Positions 29,250 through 37,122 of a stretch of DNA of 64,000 bases are shown in pieces. Position numbers and translations under genes: made by a program. Origin of the DNA: an uncultured Bacteroidales bacterium (GTDB lineage: Bacteria; Bacteroidota; Bacteroidia; Bacteroidales; P3); the NCBI GenBank assembly GCA_944320465.1, contig CALUHO010000005.1, forward strand, positions 54,234 through 118,233, read 5' to 3'. How positions within the stretch are numbered: position 1 is the stretch's first letter; each line of letters begins with the position of its first letter. The notes under the pieces were generated by a model, which saw only the letters and a list, made by a program, of their open reading frames with translations, did no database searches and was not told the origin of the DNA.

Positions 29250-30161
29250 TTATTCCAGATAGTACTGCAACGACCGATGCAAAGACCGCGTCCGGTTGCT
29301 ATCCGGGTAATTGCAGAAAACCCTTACCCCGTTTCGGAAATGCAAGTAGCAGCACCCTGCATTCCGGGTATCGAGATACAAATGACAACGGCCGACCCCG
29401 GCCACTTCGAACAATCCCTTGTTGGCCCACAACAGAGAGCTTCCGCCCAGCCTGCGCTTGATTTCCGGCAAGGAATCCCAATACTCCACCTTGTCCAGCA
29501 AGCGCACAGGCTGCCGCATTTCCTGCACATTCCCAAACACAAAATCATCATCCATACGCAAAACCATGGAAGGCCTGACTGCTTCATAAAAGAAAAAGGG
29601 AAGCAGCACGGTACACGCCACAATGACAATCAGTCCTGCTTTATAGCCGTAATGCGAGGAATTCCGGTCTTGCCGCATCAACCCGGCCACAAGAACCACC
29701 AAGCCCACTCCCAAAGAGACTATATAGAAAACGCCACCCGCCACAGGGTAACCGCCAAGACGCAGCCAAGTATAGCCAATGCCGTTCGCCAAACCGGTAA
29801 AAAACAAGACCCGGAATGTTATGGAAGCGGATTTCTCCTTATCGATATGCCGAAGCTCTTCTATGGATTTCTCCAAATAAAGTAAGAAGCTGTTTAAATT
29901 TATTTGTTTAGGCCATCGGGAGGGGATTTCGAGGAATGGCGCCGCGTTTTTCAAAGGAGGATAGCCAAGCTATCTGACGTGAAAAACGCAAGCCAGACCC
30001 GAAATAGCCCCCGATGGGCAAACAAAATCCTGAACCCGGTTCCTGAAAATCCAGCCTTTTCAGGATTGTAAAAAATTTTAAACAGCTTCTAAATCAGGAA
30101 AAGACCGAAGCAAAAAAGCGGAAGCCCAAAGAACCAATGCTGTAATCAAACCCAAATACAT
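29250..30161 (-). pseudogene. Membrane-protein gene interrupted by a 204-bp element
   Basis: The original N-terminus is recoverable on the far side of the element: ATG 30161 reads MYLGLITALVLWASAFLLRS and FPDL, then the element at 29886-30089 intervenes, and the frame resumes with LYLEKSIEELRHIDKEKSAS. The restored product would be about 235 residues with an N-terminal span, two more spans (FRVLFFTGLANGIGYTWLRL, GLIVIVACTVLLPFFFYEAV) and a soluble C-terminal part, PH-like at best. Reading through from ATG 30161 meets a stop six codons into the insertion. A TTG inside the element (29954) could restart the distal part with 23 foreign residues. Family not recognised. Confidence 0.8.
29886..30089. 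mobile_element. Non-autonomous 204-bp element, family M, copy A
   Basis: Terminal inverted repeats GAAGCTGTTTAAA and its complement, with 3-bp target duplication TAA (29883-29885 and 30090-30092). An inner inverted pair, GCGTTTTTCA and TGAAAAACGC, encloses GGAG-GATAGC-CAA-GCTATC-TGAC (29956-29978). No coding capacity. The short duplication and terminus resemble IS5-type elements, an inference only. Confidence 0.92.
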
Positions 30162-30212
30162 ACTTATTCCATTTTATGGCCTTCGTCATGATGTGAATCG
30201 CGTACAAATTTA

Positions 30213-30416
30213 GAAGCTGTTTAAATTTATTTGTTTAGGCCATCGGGAGGGGATTTGGAGGGATGGCGCCGCGTTTTTCAAAGGAGGATAGCCCAGCTAT
30301 CTGACGTGAAAAACGCAAGCAAGACCCCAAATAGCCCCCGATGGGCAAACAAAATCCTGAAACCGCCCCCTCAAGATTCATTCTTTTCAGGATTGTAAAA
30401 AATTTTAAACAGCTTC
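30213..30416. mobile_element. Non-autonomous 204-bp element, family M, copy B
   Basis: Same length, orientation and termini as copy A, flanked by target duplication TTA (30210-30212 and 30417-30419). It sits 51 bp upstream of the original start codon of the broken membrane-protein gene. The tip (30283-30305) has loop CCA instead of CAA with the stem unchanged. The 123 bp between copies A and B belong to the 5' end of the interrupted gene. Confidence 0.92.
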
Positions 30417-30451
30417 TTAGGCAGAAAATACAACAATCAGGCAAATTGAAC

Positions 30452-30459
30452 TAACTTTG
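30452..30459 (+). promoter_or_regulatory. -7 promoter element for yqeY-ispG
   Basis: TAACTTTG matches TAnnTTTG, 33 bp after copy B of the 204-bp element and 151 bp before the YqeY-like start. Confidence 0.45.
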
Positions 30460-30610
30460 TGGTTTGTGCATATCACCGTTGTCCTTTGGAACAAACGGGC
30501 ATCGATGGACAAAGATCCTACCCAGCAGACGTATCCAACCCAAGGCAGGCCAAGGATGGTCCCCTCGATGCGGACGAAGAGATATGCCGAATATGAAAAA
30601 CGTTAGAATC

Positions 30611-31060
30611 ATGGACTTATTCGAACAAGTAAACAACGACATCAAGGCCGCGATGCTGGCGCATGAAAGCGTCCGTCTGGCTGCCTTGCGGGGCATCAAG
30701 AAAGAATTCCTGGAAGCCAAGACCGCCAAGAACTCCAACGGGGAACTGAGCGAGGAAACCGCCATCAAAATCCTACAGAAGATGGTGAAGCAACGCAAGG
30801 AATCGGCCGAAATCTTCCAGTCCCAGAACCGGGCCGACCTGGCCGAGAACGAATTGACGGAAGCCGGTTTCATTGAGGCCTACCTACCCAAGCAATTGAG
30901 CGCGGAAGAAATCGAAGCCGAAGTGAAGAAAATTATCGAACAGACCGGCGCCCAGGGCATGAAGGACATGGGCAAGGTGATGGGCACCGCCTCCAAAGCC
31001 TTGGCCGGGAAAGCCGACGGCAAAGCCATTTCCGAAGTTGTCAAGAGACTCTTAGCATGA
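30611..31060 (+). CDS. GatB/YqeY domain-containing protein
   Basis: 149 residues of the YqeY family, a small helical protein resembling the tRNA-binding C-terminal domain of the amidotransferase subunit GatB. It starts MDLFEQVNNDIKAAMLAHES and carries the conserved LRGIKKEFLEAKTAKN and MGKVMGTASKALAGKADGKA, the latter the typical C-terminal Lys/Gly-rich YqeY signature. The precise role of free YqeY is not established. ATG 30611 fits the family start; the frame extends upstream without conserved sequence. Its stop overlaps the ispG start (ATGA at 31057-31060), so translation is coupled. Confidence 0.9.
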   Translation: MDLFEQVNNDIKAAMLAHESVRLAALRGIKKEFLEAKTAKNSNGELSEETAIKILQKMVKQRKESAEIFQSQNRADLAENELTEAGFIEAYLPKQLSAEEIEAEVKKIIEQTGAQGMKDMGKVMGTASKALAGKADGKAISEVVKRLLA

Positions 31061-32481
31061 TTTACGCCGCAGCGACCCATCCCGTCCGGGTGGGCAACTT
31101 AGTCATTGGAGGCAACCACCCGGTGGTCATCCAGTCCATGACCAATACCGATACCTTGGACACAACAGCCACGGTGGCGCAATGCCAGCGGCTTTTCGAT
31201 GCCGGATGCCAGATGGTGAGAATCACGGCGCCCGGCCTGAAGGAAGCCCGTAACTTGGAGGACATCAAGAACCAGCTTCAGCAAAAAGGCTATACAGGAC
31301 CTTTGGTGGCCGATATCCATTTCTTGCCGGAAGCGGCTTTGATTGCCGCCTCGGTAGTGGAGAAAATCCGCATCAATCCGGGCAATTACTGCGACCGCAA
31401 CCGGGGCAAGACCGAGTTCAGCCAAGCCGAACAGGCTGCCGAACGGGAACGGATTGCCGAGCGGCTGAGTCCGTTGGTGGAGGTCTGCCGCCAGCACGGG
31501 ACGGCCATCCGGGTAGGCGTGAACCAAGGCTCGCTGTCGGAACGCTTGGTCAGCCTGTACGGCAACACGCCCCGGGCGATGGTGGAAAGTGCCTTGGAAT
31601 TCATCGGCATTTTCGAGAAGCTCCGTTTCGACCAATTGGTGATTTCGATGAAATCGAGCCGGGTGCAGCTGATGGATCAGGCCACAAGGATGCTGTGGGA
31701 CAGGATGCGGCAAAACGGGAAAACCTATCCTTTGCATATCGGCGTGACCGAAGCCGGGGACGGGGAAGACGCGCGGATCATTTCGGCTATCGGCATCGGA
31801 AGCCTGCTGACCGATGGCATCGGGCATACGATCCGGGTCTCGCTGACCGAAGCACCCGAAAACGAAGTCCCTGTAGCGCAAAGCATTGTCAAAGCGGCCG
31901 AATATTTGCAACAAATGCCGGAAACGGAAAGAGATGCGCTGGCAATCCGATACGATGCCCAAGAAAAAACGTTGGCAGAAGCCAAAGACGGGGCTGAGCA
32001 GGACGAAACGCGTGGAGCGGACATAGCCAAGGAAAAGGTGTTTGCCCGGATTCTGACGGCTGTCCGCTGGGGACGGCTGATGCTGCGGGGGCAGAAAGAG
32101 GGGTTCCGCATAGAGGGTGTCTTATTCTCCGAAGATGAAAAGAAACAGCTGATCGACGATATTTTCCATGCGGCGGGACTCCGTTCCCACAAGACCCGCT
32201 TCATCGCCTGCCCGTCCTGCGGCCGGACCAAATACGATATCCAAAGCGTCTTGGCCCAGGTCAAGGCACGCTTCCCGGACTACCCGAACCTGACACTGGC
32301 CGTGATGGGTTGCATCGTGAACGGCCCTGGCGAAATGGCGGATGCCGATTACGGTTACATCGGATGCGGCAACGGCCAGGTAAACCTCTACCGGAAGGGG
32401 AAATTAGTAAAGAGCCATATACCGGAGGACAAGGCTCTGGATGAACTGGAGGCATTGCTCTCCCTCGGAGAAGGGTCCTGA
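31057..32481 (+). CDS. ispG: 4-hydroxy-3-methylbut-2-enyl-diphosphate synthase IspG
   Basis: 474 residues. IspG reduces the cyclic diphosphate MEcPP to HMBPP in the non-mevalonate isoprenoid pathway, using a 4Fe-4S cluster. The TIM-barrel part is clear (GGNHPVVIQSMTNTDTLDT, ADIHFLPEAAL, RINPGNYCDRNRG), as is the reductase-like C-terminal part with CPSCGRTKYD (from residue 385) and GCIVNGPGEMADADYGYIG supplying the cluster cysteines and Glu. About 95 extra residues lie between them (roughly 285-380), more than in the 370-residue E. coli enzyme but fewer than in the long plant and Bacteroidota forms. ATGA overlap with the YqeY gene. Confidence 0.94.
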   Translation: MIYAAATHPVRVGNLVIGGNHPVVIQSMTNTDTLDTTATVAQCQRLFDAGCQMVRITAPGLKEARNLEDIKNQLQQKGYTGPLVADIHFLPEAALIAASVVEKIRINPGNYCDRNRGKTEFSQAEQAAERERIAERLSPLVEVCRQHGTAIRVGVNQGSLSERLVSLYGNTPRAMVESALEFIGIFEKLRFDQLVISMKSSRVQLMDQATRMLWDRMRQNGKTYPLHIGVTEAGDGEDARIISAIGIGSLLTDGIGHTIRVSLTEAPENEVPVAQSIVKAAEYLQQMPETERDALAIRYDAQEKTLAEAKDGAEQDETRGADIAKEKVFARILTAVRWGRLMLRGQKEGFRIEGVLFSEDEKKQLIDDIFHAAGLRSHKTRFIACPSCGRTKYDIQSVLAQVKARFPDYPNLTLAVMGCIVNGPGEMADADYGYIGCGNGQVNLYRKGKLVKSHIPEDKALDELEALLSLGEGS

Positions 32482-32555
32482 ATTCCCTTTTTTCGTGAGG
32501 TTTTTTCGCCCCTTCTCCTCGGTCGATCAGACGGAATCTCCTAAAAAACGATAAC

Positions 32556-33311
32556 TTACAACACCTTATGGAACAGGCCCGAATTGGCCTGCGCCGTAGG
32601 CATCACCACGATATCGTTCAGGCAGACATGCGCCGGCAGGTTCACGCAATAGGCTACCAGGTCGGCAATATCCTCGCCTTTCAAAGGCGTGAAGCCTTTA
32701 TACACATTGTCGGCCCGCTGCTGGTCCCCATGGAAACGCACCATCGAGAACTCGGTTTCGACCGCACCGGGACAAATCTGCGTCACTTTGACGTTGTAGG
32801 GCAAGCATTCCATCCGCATGGAACGGCTCAAGGAATCCACCGCATGTTTGCTGGCGCAGTACACATTGCCGTTCAGATAGGTCTCTTTCCCGGCTATCGA
32901 ACCCAAATTGAACACATGGCCTTTCTTGCGGGCAATCATTCCCGGCAGGATAGTCCGGCTCACATAGAGCAAGCCTTTCACATTGGTATCGATCATCCGT
33001 TCCCAATCGTCGATCAATCCTTCTTGCAAAGGCTCCAGACCGGCGGCAAGACCGGCATTGTTGACCAACACATCGATGTTTTTCCATTCTTCCGGCAGAT
33101 TGCCCAGGTTCTTCTGCACCTCGTCCAGATGACGGATGTCGAAGACCAACGGCAACACCTTGGCTTCAGCCGAAAGTTCCTTGGCCAGGGCTTCCAATTT
33201 TTCGGCACGACGGCCGGTGATAATCAAATCATAACCTTCCTTGGCCAATCTGCGGGCTATCGCCTGGCCTATTCCGGAGGTGGCCCCGGTAATCAACGCG
33301 ATTTTTTTCAT
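32556..33311 (-). CDS. SDR-family NAD(P)-dependent oxidoreductase (YdfG-like)
   Basis: 251 residues, classical short-chain dehydrogenase. The Rossmann cofactor motif TGATSGIGQAIARRL is at residues 8-22, NNAG at about 87-90, the catalytic Ser in FNLGSIAGKETY and the YCASK Tyr-Lys pair near 153-157. The segment PGAVETEFSMVRFHGDQ and the closing CVNLPAHVCLNDIVVMPTAQ match the YdfG (serine/3-hydroxy acid dehydrogenase) subgroup; the exact substrate is not decided by sequence. ATG 33311 (MKKIALITGA) is the family start. It converges on ispG and stands alone. Confidence 0.9.
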   Translation of the reverse strand: MKKIALITGATSGIGQAIARRLAKEGYDLIITGRRAEKLEALAKELSAEAKVLPLVFDIRHLDEVQKNLGNLPEEWKNIDVLVNNAGLAAGLEPLQEGLIDDWERMIDTNVKGLLYVSRTILPGMIARKKGHVFNLGSIAGKETYLNGNVYCASKHAVDSLSRSMRMECLPYNVKVTQICPGAVETEFSMVRFHGDQQRADNVYKGFTPLKGEDIADLVAYCVNLPAHVCLNDIVVMPTAQANSGLFHKVL

Positions 33312-33426
33312 ATTTCCATATTTTAAGCACATTAAGACAGTTTTCACAAATCGGGTCGAAGCGATTTTTTGCCGGGCGAGCCTTTCCATGGACAAGTCCT
33401 ATTCCCGGTTCACAGAACACGCCTTA

Positions 33427-33514
33427 CCCGAATCGGTCATCAGGCTTCGGGAAGATTGCCCGCCTCATTTCCCCAATCGGAAGCAGACCCGGCGTGTCTA
33501 ATGACCGGTGAGGG
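33427..33514. mobile_element. Internally deleted 88-bp derivative of family E
   Basis: Degenerate ends CCCGAATCGGTCATCAGGC and GTCTAATGACCGGTGAGGG enclose the same left (AGATTGCCCGC) and right (CTCATTTCCCCAATCGG, GGCGTGTCTAATGACC) segments as the full copies, but about 105 bp including the central hairpin are missing. No target duplication remains. It lies between the SDR gene and thyA, in a gap otherwise without recognisable content. Confidence 0.8.
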
Positions 33515-33605
33515 ATAAACAAGGCGCAGAATCGGCAAGCGCAGGCCCTCTCCCGAAGAAGAGAGGCAGGCGGCTGGTTTCCGCCAGGGATCCCATCCAA
33601 AGGCC

Positions 33606-34400
33606 TCAGACCGCCACATCCCCTTTGATATGGGGATGGCATTGGTAGTTCTCTATCTTTATATCCTCATAATCAAATAAAAACAAATCCTTGACTTCCG
33701 GATTCAGCACCAAGCGGGGCAACGGGTAAGGCTCGCGCGAAAGCTGCAACTCGACCTGCTCTATATGATTATGGTAGATATGGGCATCGCCGAACGAATG
33801 CACGAACACCCCCGGCTGCAAGCCGCAGACCTGCGCCATCATCGAAGTGAGCAACGCATAGGAGGCGATATTGAACGGGACTCCGAGGAAACAGTCGGCA
33901 CTGCGCTGGTAGAGCTGGCAGGAAAGCCGCCCTTGGGACACGTAGAACTGGAAGAAGGCGTGACAGGGAGGCAAGGCCATGCTGTCCACATCGGCCGGAT
34001 TCCAGGCCGTCACAATCAGGCGGCGGGAATCTGGATTGTTTTTGATTTGCTCCACCACATTCTTCATCTGGTCGATATGCCGCCCGTCGGGAGATACCCA
34101 GTCCCGCCATTGCTTGCCGTAGACAGGTCCCAAATCGCCCTGGGCATCGGCCCATTCGTCCCAGATTGTCACTTTATGGTCGTGCAGATATTGAATATTG
34201 GTATCGCCTTTGAGCATCCACAGCAATTCATAGACGATGGAACGCAGATGCAGTTTCTTGGTCGTGACCAACGGGAAACCGTCGGCCAGATCGAAACGCA
34301 TCTGATAGCCGAAATAGCTCCGGGTCCCGACTCCGGTCCGGTCGTGCTTGTCGGTGCCTTTCTCCAAAATAGTCCGCAAAAGATCCAAATATGCCTGCAT
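33606..34400 (-). CDS. thyA: Thymidylate synthase
   Basis: 264 residues, the standard ThyA length. It methylates dUMP to dTMP using methylenetetrahydrofolate. Visible motifs are [19 protein letters not shown], the nucleotide-binding Arg loop, the catalytic Cys in [30 protein letters not shown], and the terminal [10 protein letters not shown]. All expected active-site residues appear present. Upstream on the same strand lies the metallo-hydrolase gene, 182 bp away with no clear promoter between. tdk elsewhere in the window supplies the salvage route to dTMP. Confidence 0.97.
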   Translation of the reverse strand: MQAYLDLLRTILEKGTDKHDRTGVGTRSYFGYQMRFDLADGFPLVTTKKLHLRSIVYELLWMLKGDTNIQYLHDHKVTIWDEWADAQGDLGPVYGKQWRDWVSPDGRHIDQMKNVVEQIKNNPDSRRLIVTAWNPADVDSMALPPCHAFFQFYVSQGRLSCQLYQRSADCFLGVPFNIASYALLTSMMAQVCGLQPGVFVHSFGDAHIYHNHIEQVELQLSREPYPLPRLVLNPEVKDLFLFDYEDIKIENYQCHPHIKGDVAV

Positions 34401-34582
34401 GAGTGTATTTTATGGCGTTTCTATAAATCAAAGTCAAAATTCACGCTTTGGGCCGGCCTCGCATTGAGGTCAATCCTCCAGGGACGAACGCGGCTTGCAG
34501 ATTCAAAAGCCCCGTCCGCAAAACGGATTATAAGACTGACGTACAAGGTTCTTCACACACTTGCGCTTAAGCAGTCCTTCCC

Positions 34583-35344
34583 TCAAAAATCTATCGCCAG
34601 TCCGTCGTAGGCCATCTCCACCCCGGCCGGCAGTTCCGCCGAAATCGCCGCATACCCCATCGTATGGCCGATATGGGTCAGATAAGCCCGTTCCGGACGC
34701 ACTTCCTCTATCAAGGCCAAAGCATCGCTCAGACTGAAATGCGAAAGATGCGGCTCCTTCCGCAAAGCATTCACCACCAAAGTCTTGCAACCCTTAATCC
34801 TCTCCACCGAACTCCGGCTGATGAATTTGGCGTCGGTAATATAGACCAAATCGCCCATACGGTAGGCCGTAATAGGCAATTTGTAATGCATCACCTCGAA
34901 AGGCAGGATTTCCAAGTTCCCGACCCGGAAAGGCCGATCTTCCACTTCATAGAGCGTGAACTCGGGCGCTCCCGGATAGCGGTGTTCGGCAAAAGCATAC
35001 GGAATCGTGGTCCGCAAGGCCTTCAGCGTAATCGCGTTCCCGTAAACCGGCATCGGATGCTTCTGGTAATAGTTGAAAGGCCGCACATCGTCCAAACCGC
35101 CCACATGATCCCGGTGCGGATGGGTCAGCAGAATCGCATCCACGTTCTCCACCCCAGCCCGCAGCATCTGATAGCGGAAATCGGGACCTGCATCAATCAC
35201 TACTTGAACCTGATCCGTGCTTACCAAAGCCGAAGTCCGCAATCTCTTGTCATGACTATCAGAAGATTGACAGACCGGGCAATGGCAACCGATAATAGGC
35301 ACACCTTGCGAAGTCCCTGTTCCCAAAAATGTCAAACGCTTCAT
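34583..35344 (-). CDS. MBL-fold metallo-hydrolase (PhnP/RNase Z-like)
   Basis: 253 residues with the metallo-beta-lactamase fold. It opens with MKRLTFLGTGTSQGVPIIGC and a CHCPVC cysteine pair, as in PhnP-type phosphodiesterases, and has HPHRDHVGGLDD (metal ligands), the ITDAKFISRSS Asp and a C-terminal LTHIGH His. PhnP hydrolyses cyclic phosphodiesters such as ribosyl 1,2-cyclic phosphate; since no phn genes are nearby, a more general phosphodiesterase role is equally plausible. ATG 35344 is the natural start. Divergent from the efflux operon. Confidence 0.88.
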   Translation of the reverse strand: MKRLTFLGTGTSQGVPIIGCHCPVCQSSDSHDKRLRTSALVSTDQVQVVIDAGPDFRYQMLRAGVENVDAILLTHPHRDHVGGLDDVRPFNYYQKHPMPVYGNAITLKALRTTIPYAFAEHRYPGAPEFTLYEVEDRPFRVGNLEILPFEVMHYKLPITAYRMGDLVYITDAKFISRSSVERIKGCKTLVVNALRKEPHLSHFSLSDALALIEEVRPERAYLTHIGHTMGYAAISAELPAGVEMAYDGLAIDF

Positions 35345-35482
35345 AGCAAACGTATTAATGCTCGGGATGGCCATAGGCTTTTCTCAAAACGTTCGCCCTG
35401 ACAACCCGACTGGCCTCAACATCCTCTCCATTCCAGCATGCGAAGATAAGAAAAGCCCGGAAAATCCACCCAGCTTCCCTAC

Positions 35483-35515
35483 TTGGCCAAATATTGGAAA
35501 CTTTTTGTAATTTTG
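35483..35515 (+). promoter_or_regulatory. Promoter of the RND efflux operon
   Basis: TAATTTTG (35508-35515) matches the -7 consensus, with a TTGG at 35483-35486 as a loose upstream element. The adaptor start is 150 bp downstream; the leader shows no repressor site I can identify. The rest of 35345-35664 holds no gene. Confidence 0.45.
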
Positions 35516-35664
35516 CCTCGTCAACAAAGGGGCATCCAAATGGAAACACCTGTTTATCAAAACGAAAGATTTTCCCCTGTCCGCCCCAATCCATCTGCCA
35601 CGTATTCTTTTGCAGAAGCCTATTCGTGAGGCTTCTTTATTGGTTAAACCTTTACAGATACACC

Positions 35665-37119
35665 ATGCAAGCAGACAACGACAAACTCATTCAATACGGA
35701 ACCAAGGTCTTGGAAAAAAGCCGCGTAGCCAGAAACGCCCTTTCCCGGTTCTTTGGAAAAATAAAACAGCTGCAATTCAAGCACTGGATTATCATCGTTG
35801 CGGTCTTAGCCGCTATCGGAGTCGGTCTCTGGTTCTTGCTCAGACCCAAGCCCGAACCTGTCCAGCTTCCCATTGTCTCCGCCCAACCCGTGGAAATCAA
35901 AGACATGGAAATATATGGAGAATACGTAGGCCGCATCCGTGCGCAACAATTCGTTGAAATCCGCGCCCGCGTGGAAGGGTATCTGGAAAGCATGATGTTT
36001 GATGAAGGAACGTATGTAAAGAAAGATCAATTGCTGTTCGTCATCGACCCCAAAGTTTACCAAGCCCGCGTGGAAGGCGCCAAAGCTTCGCTGAGCAAGA
36101 ACAAAGCCTTGGCACAGAAAGCCGAACGGGACTTGAACCGTATCCAGCCCCTGTATGAACAGGATGCGGCCAGCCAGTTAGACCTGGACAACGCGATTGC
36201 CGCCTACGAAAGCGCGATTGCCGAAGTGCAAATGAGCGAAGCCAACTTGACCCAGGCCGAAATCGCCTTGGGATACACCTCGGTACGTTCCCCCATTTCC
36301 GGATACATCAGCGAAAGAAGCGTGGATATCGGAACTTTGGTAGGCCCTGGGGGCAAGTCCCTGTTAGCCACCGTGGTCAAGAGCGATACCGTCCAAGTGG
36401 ATTTCAGCATGACCGGACTCGACTACCTCAGAAGCAAAGAACGGAATGTGAACTTAGGCCAGAAAGTGGACGACCGGAAATGGAATCCTTTCATTACCAT
36501 AACGCTAGTAGACAATACAGTATACCCGTACAGCGGTCTGGTCGATTTTGCCGACCCGCAAGTGGATCCCCAGACGGGAACTTTCACCGTCCGTGCCGCG
36601 ATTCCCAATCCCGACCATATCCTGCTTCCCGGACAGATCACCCGGGTGAAGCTCCTGCTGGATGTACGTGAAAACGCCATCGTGGTTCCCCAGAAGGCAT
36701 TGATTATCGACAAGGGCGGTGCTTATATCTTCGTTGTCCGCCCCGACAGCGTCTGCGAACAGCGATTCATCGAGTTAGGCCCTGAAATCGGCAACTCGGT
36801 CATCGTGGAACGCGGTCTGGCCGCCGATGAACAAATCATCGTGGAAGGATACCACAAGCTGGTCCACGGAACCAAGGTCCAGCTCGTACCTGTACCGGGA
36901 GACAGCACTTCTGCAGAAACGCTACCCTCCAGCGGCCTGACGGACACAAACACAGGAATAGGGCTTGACAGCACGCAAGTTTCCAGCGGCAGCTGCCAAA
37001 AGAAGAATGCCGATTCGCTCCGCCCTCCCTTCAAAGACACGGGCAGGGATTCGAGGCCAATACCCGGGACCATGGCCACGCAAGGCATCCAACAAGATTC
37101 TAACCCTAATCTGGATTAA
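35665..37119 (+). CDS. RND efflux periplasmic adaptor subunit
   Basis: 484 residues, membrane-fusion protein of the AcrA/MexA type. A cytoplasmic stub of about 40 residues and one span (IIIVAVLAAIGVGLWFLL) replace the usual lipoprotein signal. The lipoyl halves (EIRARVEGYLESMMFDEGTY and YTSVRSPISGYISERSVDIG) flank an alpha-helical hairpin (about 130-210), followed by the beta-barrel domain and membrane-proximal domain (VIVERGLAADEQIIVEGYHK). About 60 C-terminal residues are polar and low-complexity. First gene of a three-gene pump operon; the pump gene follows after 3 bp. Confidence 0.93.
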   Translation: MQADNDKLIQYGTKVLEKSRVARNALSRFFGKIKQLQFKHWIIIVAVLAAIGVGLWFLLRPKPEPVQLPIVSAQPVEIKDMEIYGEYVGRIRAQQFVEIRARVEGYLESMMFDEGTYVKKDQLLFVIDPKVYQARVEGAKASLSKNKALAQKAERDLNRIQPLYEQDAASQLDLDNAIAAYESAIAEVQMSEANLTQAEIALGYTSVRSPISGYISERSVDIGTLVGPGGKSLLATVVKSDTVQVDFSMTGLDYLRSKERNVNLGQKVDDRKWNPFITITLVDNTVYPYSGLVDFADPQVDPQTGTFTVRAAIPNPDHILLPGQITRVKLLLDVRENAIVVPQKALIIDKGGAYIFVVRPDSVCEQRFIELGPEIGNSVIVERGLAADEQIIVEGYHKLVHGTKVQLVPVPGDSTSAETLPSSGLTDTNTGIGLDSTQVSSGSCQKKNADSLRPPFKDTGRDSRPIPGTMATQGIQQDSNPNLD

Positions 37120-37122
37120 GGC

